From DASVAL01 sp035649575 (lineage in GTDB: Bacteria; Planctomycetota; UBA1135; UBA2386), in assembly GCA_035649575.1 (NCBI GenBank), contig DASRJH010000312.1, positions 1 through 5,561 on the forward strand: a DNA stretch of 5,561 bases. The letters are read 5' to 3'. Positions 5,072-5,561 of the stretch are shown piece by piece (within the stretch, counting starts at the first letter, position 1; each line of letters begins with the position of its first letter). The notes beneath the pieces are model-generated. The model made no database searches. It was not told the origin of the DNA and saw only the letters and a program-made list of their open reading frames with translations. The position numbers were made by a program, and so were the translations under genes.

Positions 5072-5561
5072 GCTGCTCGCGTTCCTGCCCTACGTGGCGC
5101 GCACGACGCTGCGCGCGCGCATGCGCTCGCTGCTGACGCTGCTCGGCACGACGCTCGCGATGACGCTGTTCGCGTTCGTGCGCACGGTCGACGACGGCGT
5201 CGCCGATCTCGCCGCGCGCTCGGCGCAGCCGGTGCTCGTCGTGTTCCAGGACAGCCGGTTCTGTCCGCTGACCTCGGAACTGCCCGTGCGCTACGAGCGC
5301 GACATCCTCGCAGTGCCCGGCGTGGCGGCCGTGCTGCCGACGCTCGTCTTCATCAACTCGTGCCGCTCCAACCTCGACCTCGTGACGCTGCACGGCGTCT
5401 CGGCCGCGGAGCTCGAGAAGCTCTACGAGCTCGACGTGCTCGACGGTTCGGTGGCGGACTGGAAGGCGCGCAGGGACGGCGCGCTCGTCGGCGAGCGCCT
5501 CGCGCAGCGACGCGGCCTCCGCACGGGTCAGCGCGTGCGCCTCGGCGAAGTCGACGTGTAC
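5064..5561 (+). CDS. ABC transporter permease, FtsX/MacB type, N-terminal part (runs off right edge)
   Basis: The frame is open from ATG 5064 to the window end (166 residues). A strong GGAGG (5053-5057) sits six bases before the ATG, inside the ATPase gene, and the two genes overlap by eight bases. Residues 1-22 are basic and cytoplasmic (RTTLRARMRS), a membrane helix spans about 23-42, and the rest so far is the MacB-like periplasmic domain. The segments DILAVPGVAAVLPT (80-93) and GALVGERLAQRRGL with a following GQRVRLG fit that domain. Cys67 (RFCPLTS) and Cys100 (NSCRSNLDL) could form a periplasmic disulfide; I recall a similar pair in other permeases of this subgroup, unchecked. The three C-terminal membrane helices expected for the family lie outside the window. 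With the ATPase it forms the inner-membrane engine of the pump. Confidence 0.85.
   Translation, partial: MRELLAFLPYVARTTLRARMRSLLTLLGTTLAMTLFAFVRTVDDGVADLAARSAQPVLVVFQDSRFCPLTSELPVRYERDILAVPGVAAVLPTLVFINSCRSNLDLVTLHGVSAAELEKLYELDVLDGSVADWKARRDGALVGERLAQRRGLRTGQRVRLGEVDVY

Noticed and set aside
1..5561. CRISPR array, tRNA, rRNA, insertion sequence or attachment site
   Set aside because: Read through both strands: no regularly spaced repeats, no tRNA-like cloverleaf, no transposase motifs and no terminal inverted repeats with target duplications were found.

Overview
The window is very G+C-rich (about 70% by eye). It comes from a Gram-negative-type bacterium: it encodes a TolC-like outer-membrane lipoprotein, periplasmic adaptor genes and signal peptides of the 'AQ' cleavage type. 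The style of the proteins (an M14 peptidase with an N-terminal GHEIGADHQL-type segment, a Cys-rich small protein ahead of an efflux operon, an FtsX/MacB-like permease with an RFCP...NCR cysteine pair) reminds me of Planctomycetota or another environmental high-GC phylum. That placement is a weak inference.

Layout. Positions 1-505 (minus strand) hold the N-terminal third or so of a secreted M14-family zinc carboxypeptidase that runs off the left edge. Positions 506-697 are non-coding and rich in inverted repeats, ending in a long near-perfect hairpin (666-702). Positions 698-918 (minus) look like a small secreted-protein gene whose signal peptide and body lie in different frames, so it is either frameshifted or affected by a sequence error. 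Positions 919-1123 are the divergent intergenic region, with tandem repeats sharing ATGGCG and an isolated TTGACA box.

From 1124 to the right edge all genes are on the plus strand and look like one operon: a secreted or membrane-anchored Cys-rich small protein (1124-1624); a compact TolC/CusC-type outer-membrane lipoprotein (1714-2913); a HlyD/MacA-type membrane fusion protein (2910-4385); a MacB/LolD-type ABC ATPase (4382-5071); and the start of an FtsX/MacB-type permease (5064 to the edge). The last four are translationally coupled by 4-, 4- and 8-bp overlaps.

Together the four coupled genes describe a tripartite ABC export machine: ATPase plus permease in the inner membrane, a long coiled-coil adaptor across the periplasm, and a TolC-like channel in the outer membrane. 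The substrate cannot be read from sequence. The Cys-rich gene at the head resembles small proteins I associate with metal-efflux operons, so a metal or thiol-related role is a reasonable but untested guess. I see no clear sign of a wholly new system. The most unusual points are the Cys-rich head gene, the in-frame run of Cys codons before the channel gene, the G8 tract at the adaptor/ATPase junction, and the disrupted small gene with its hairpin.
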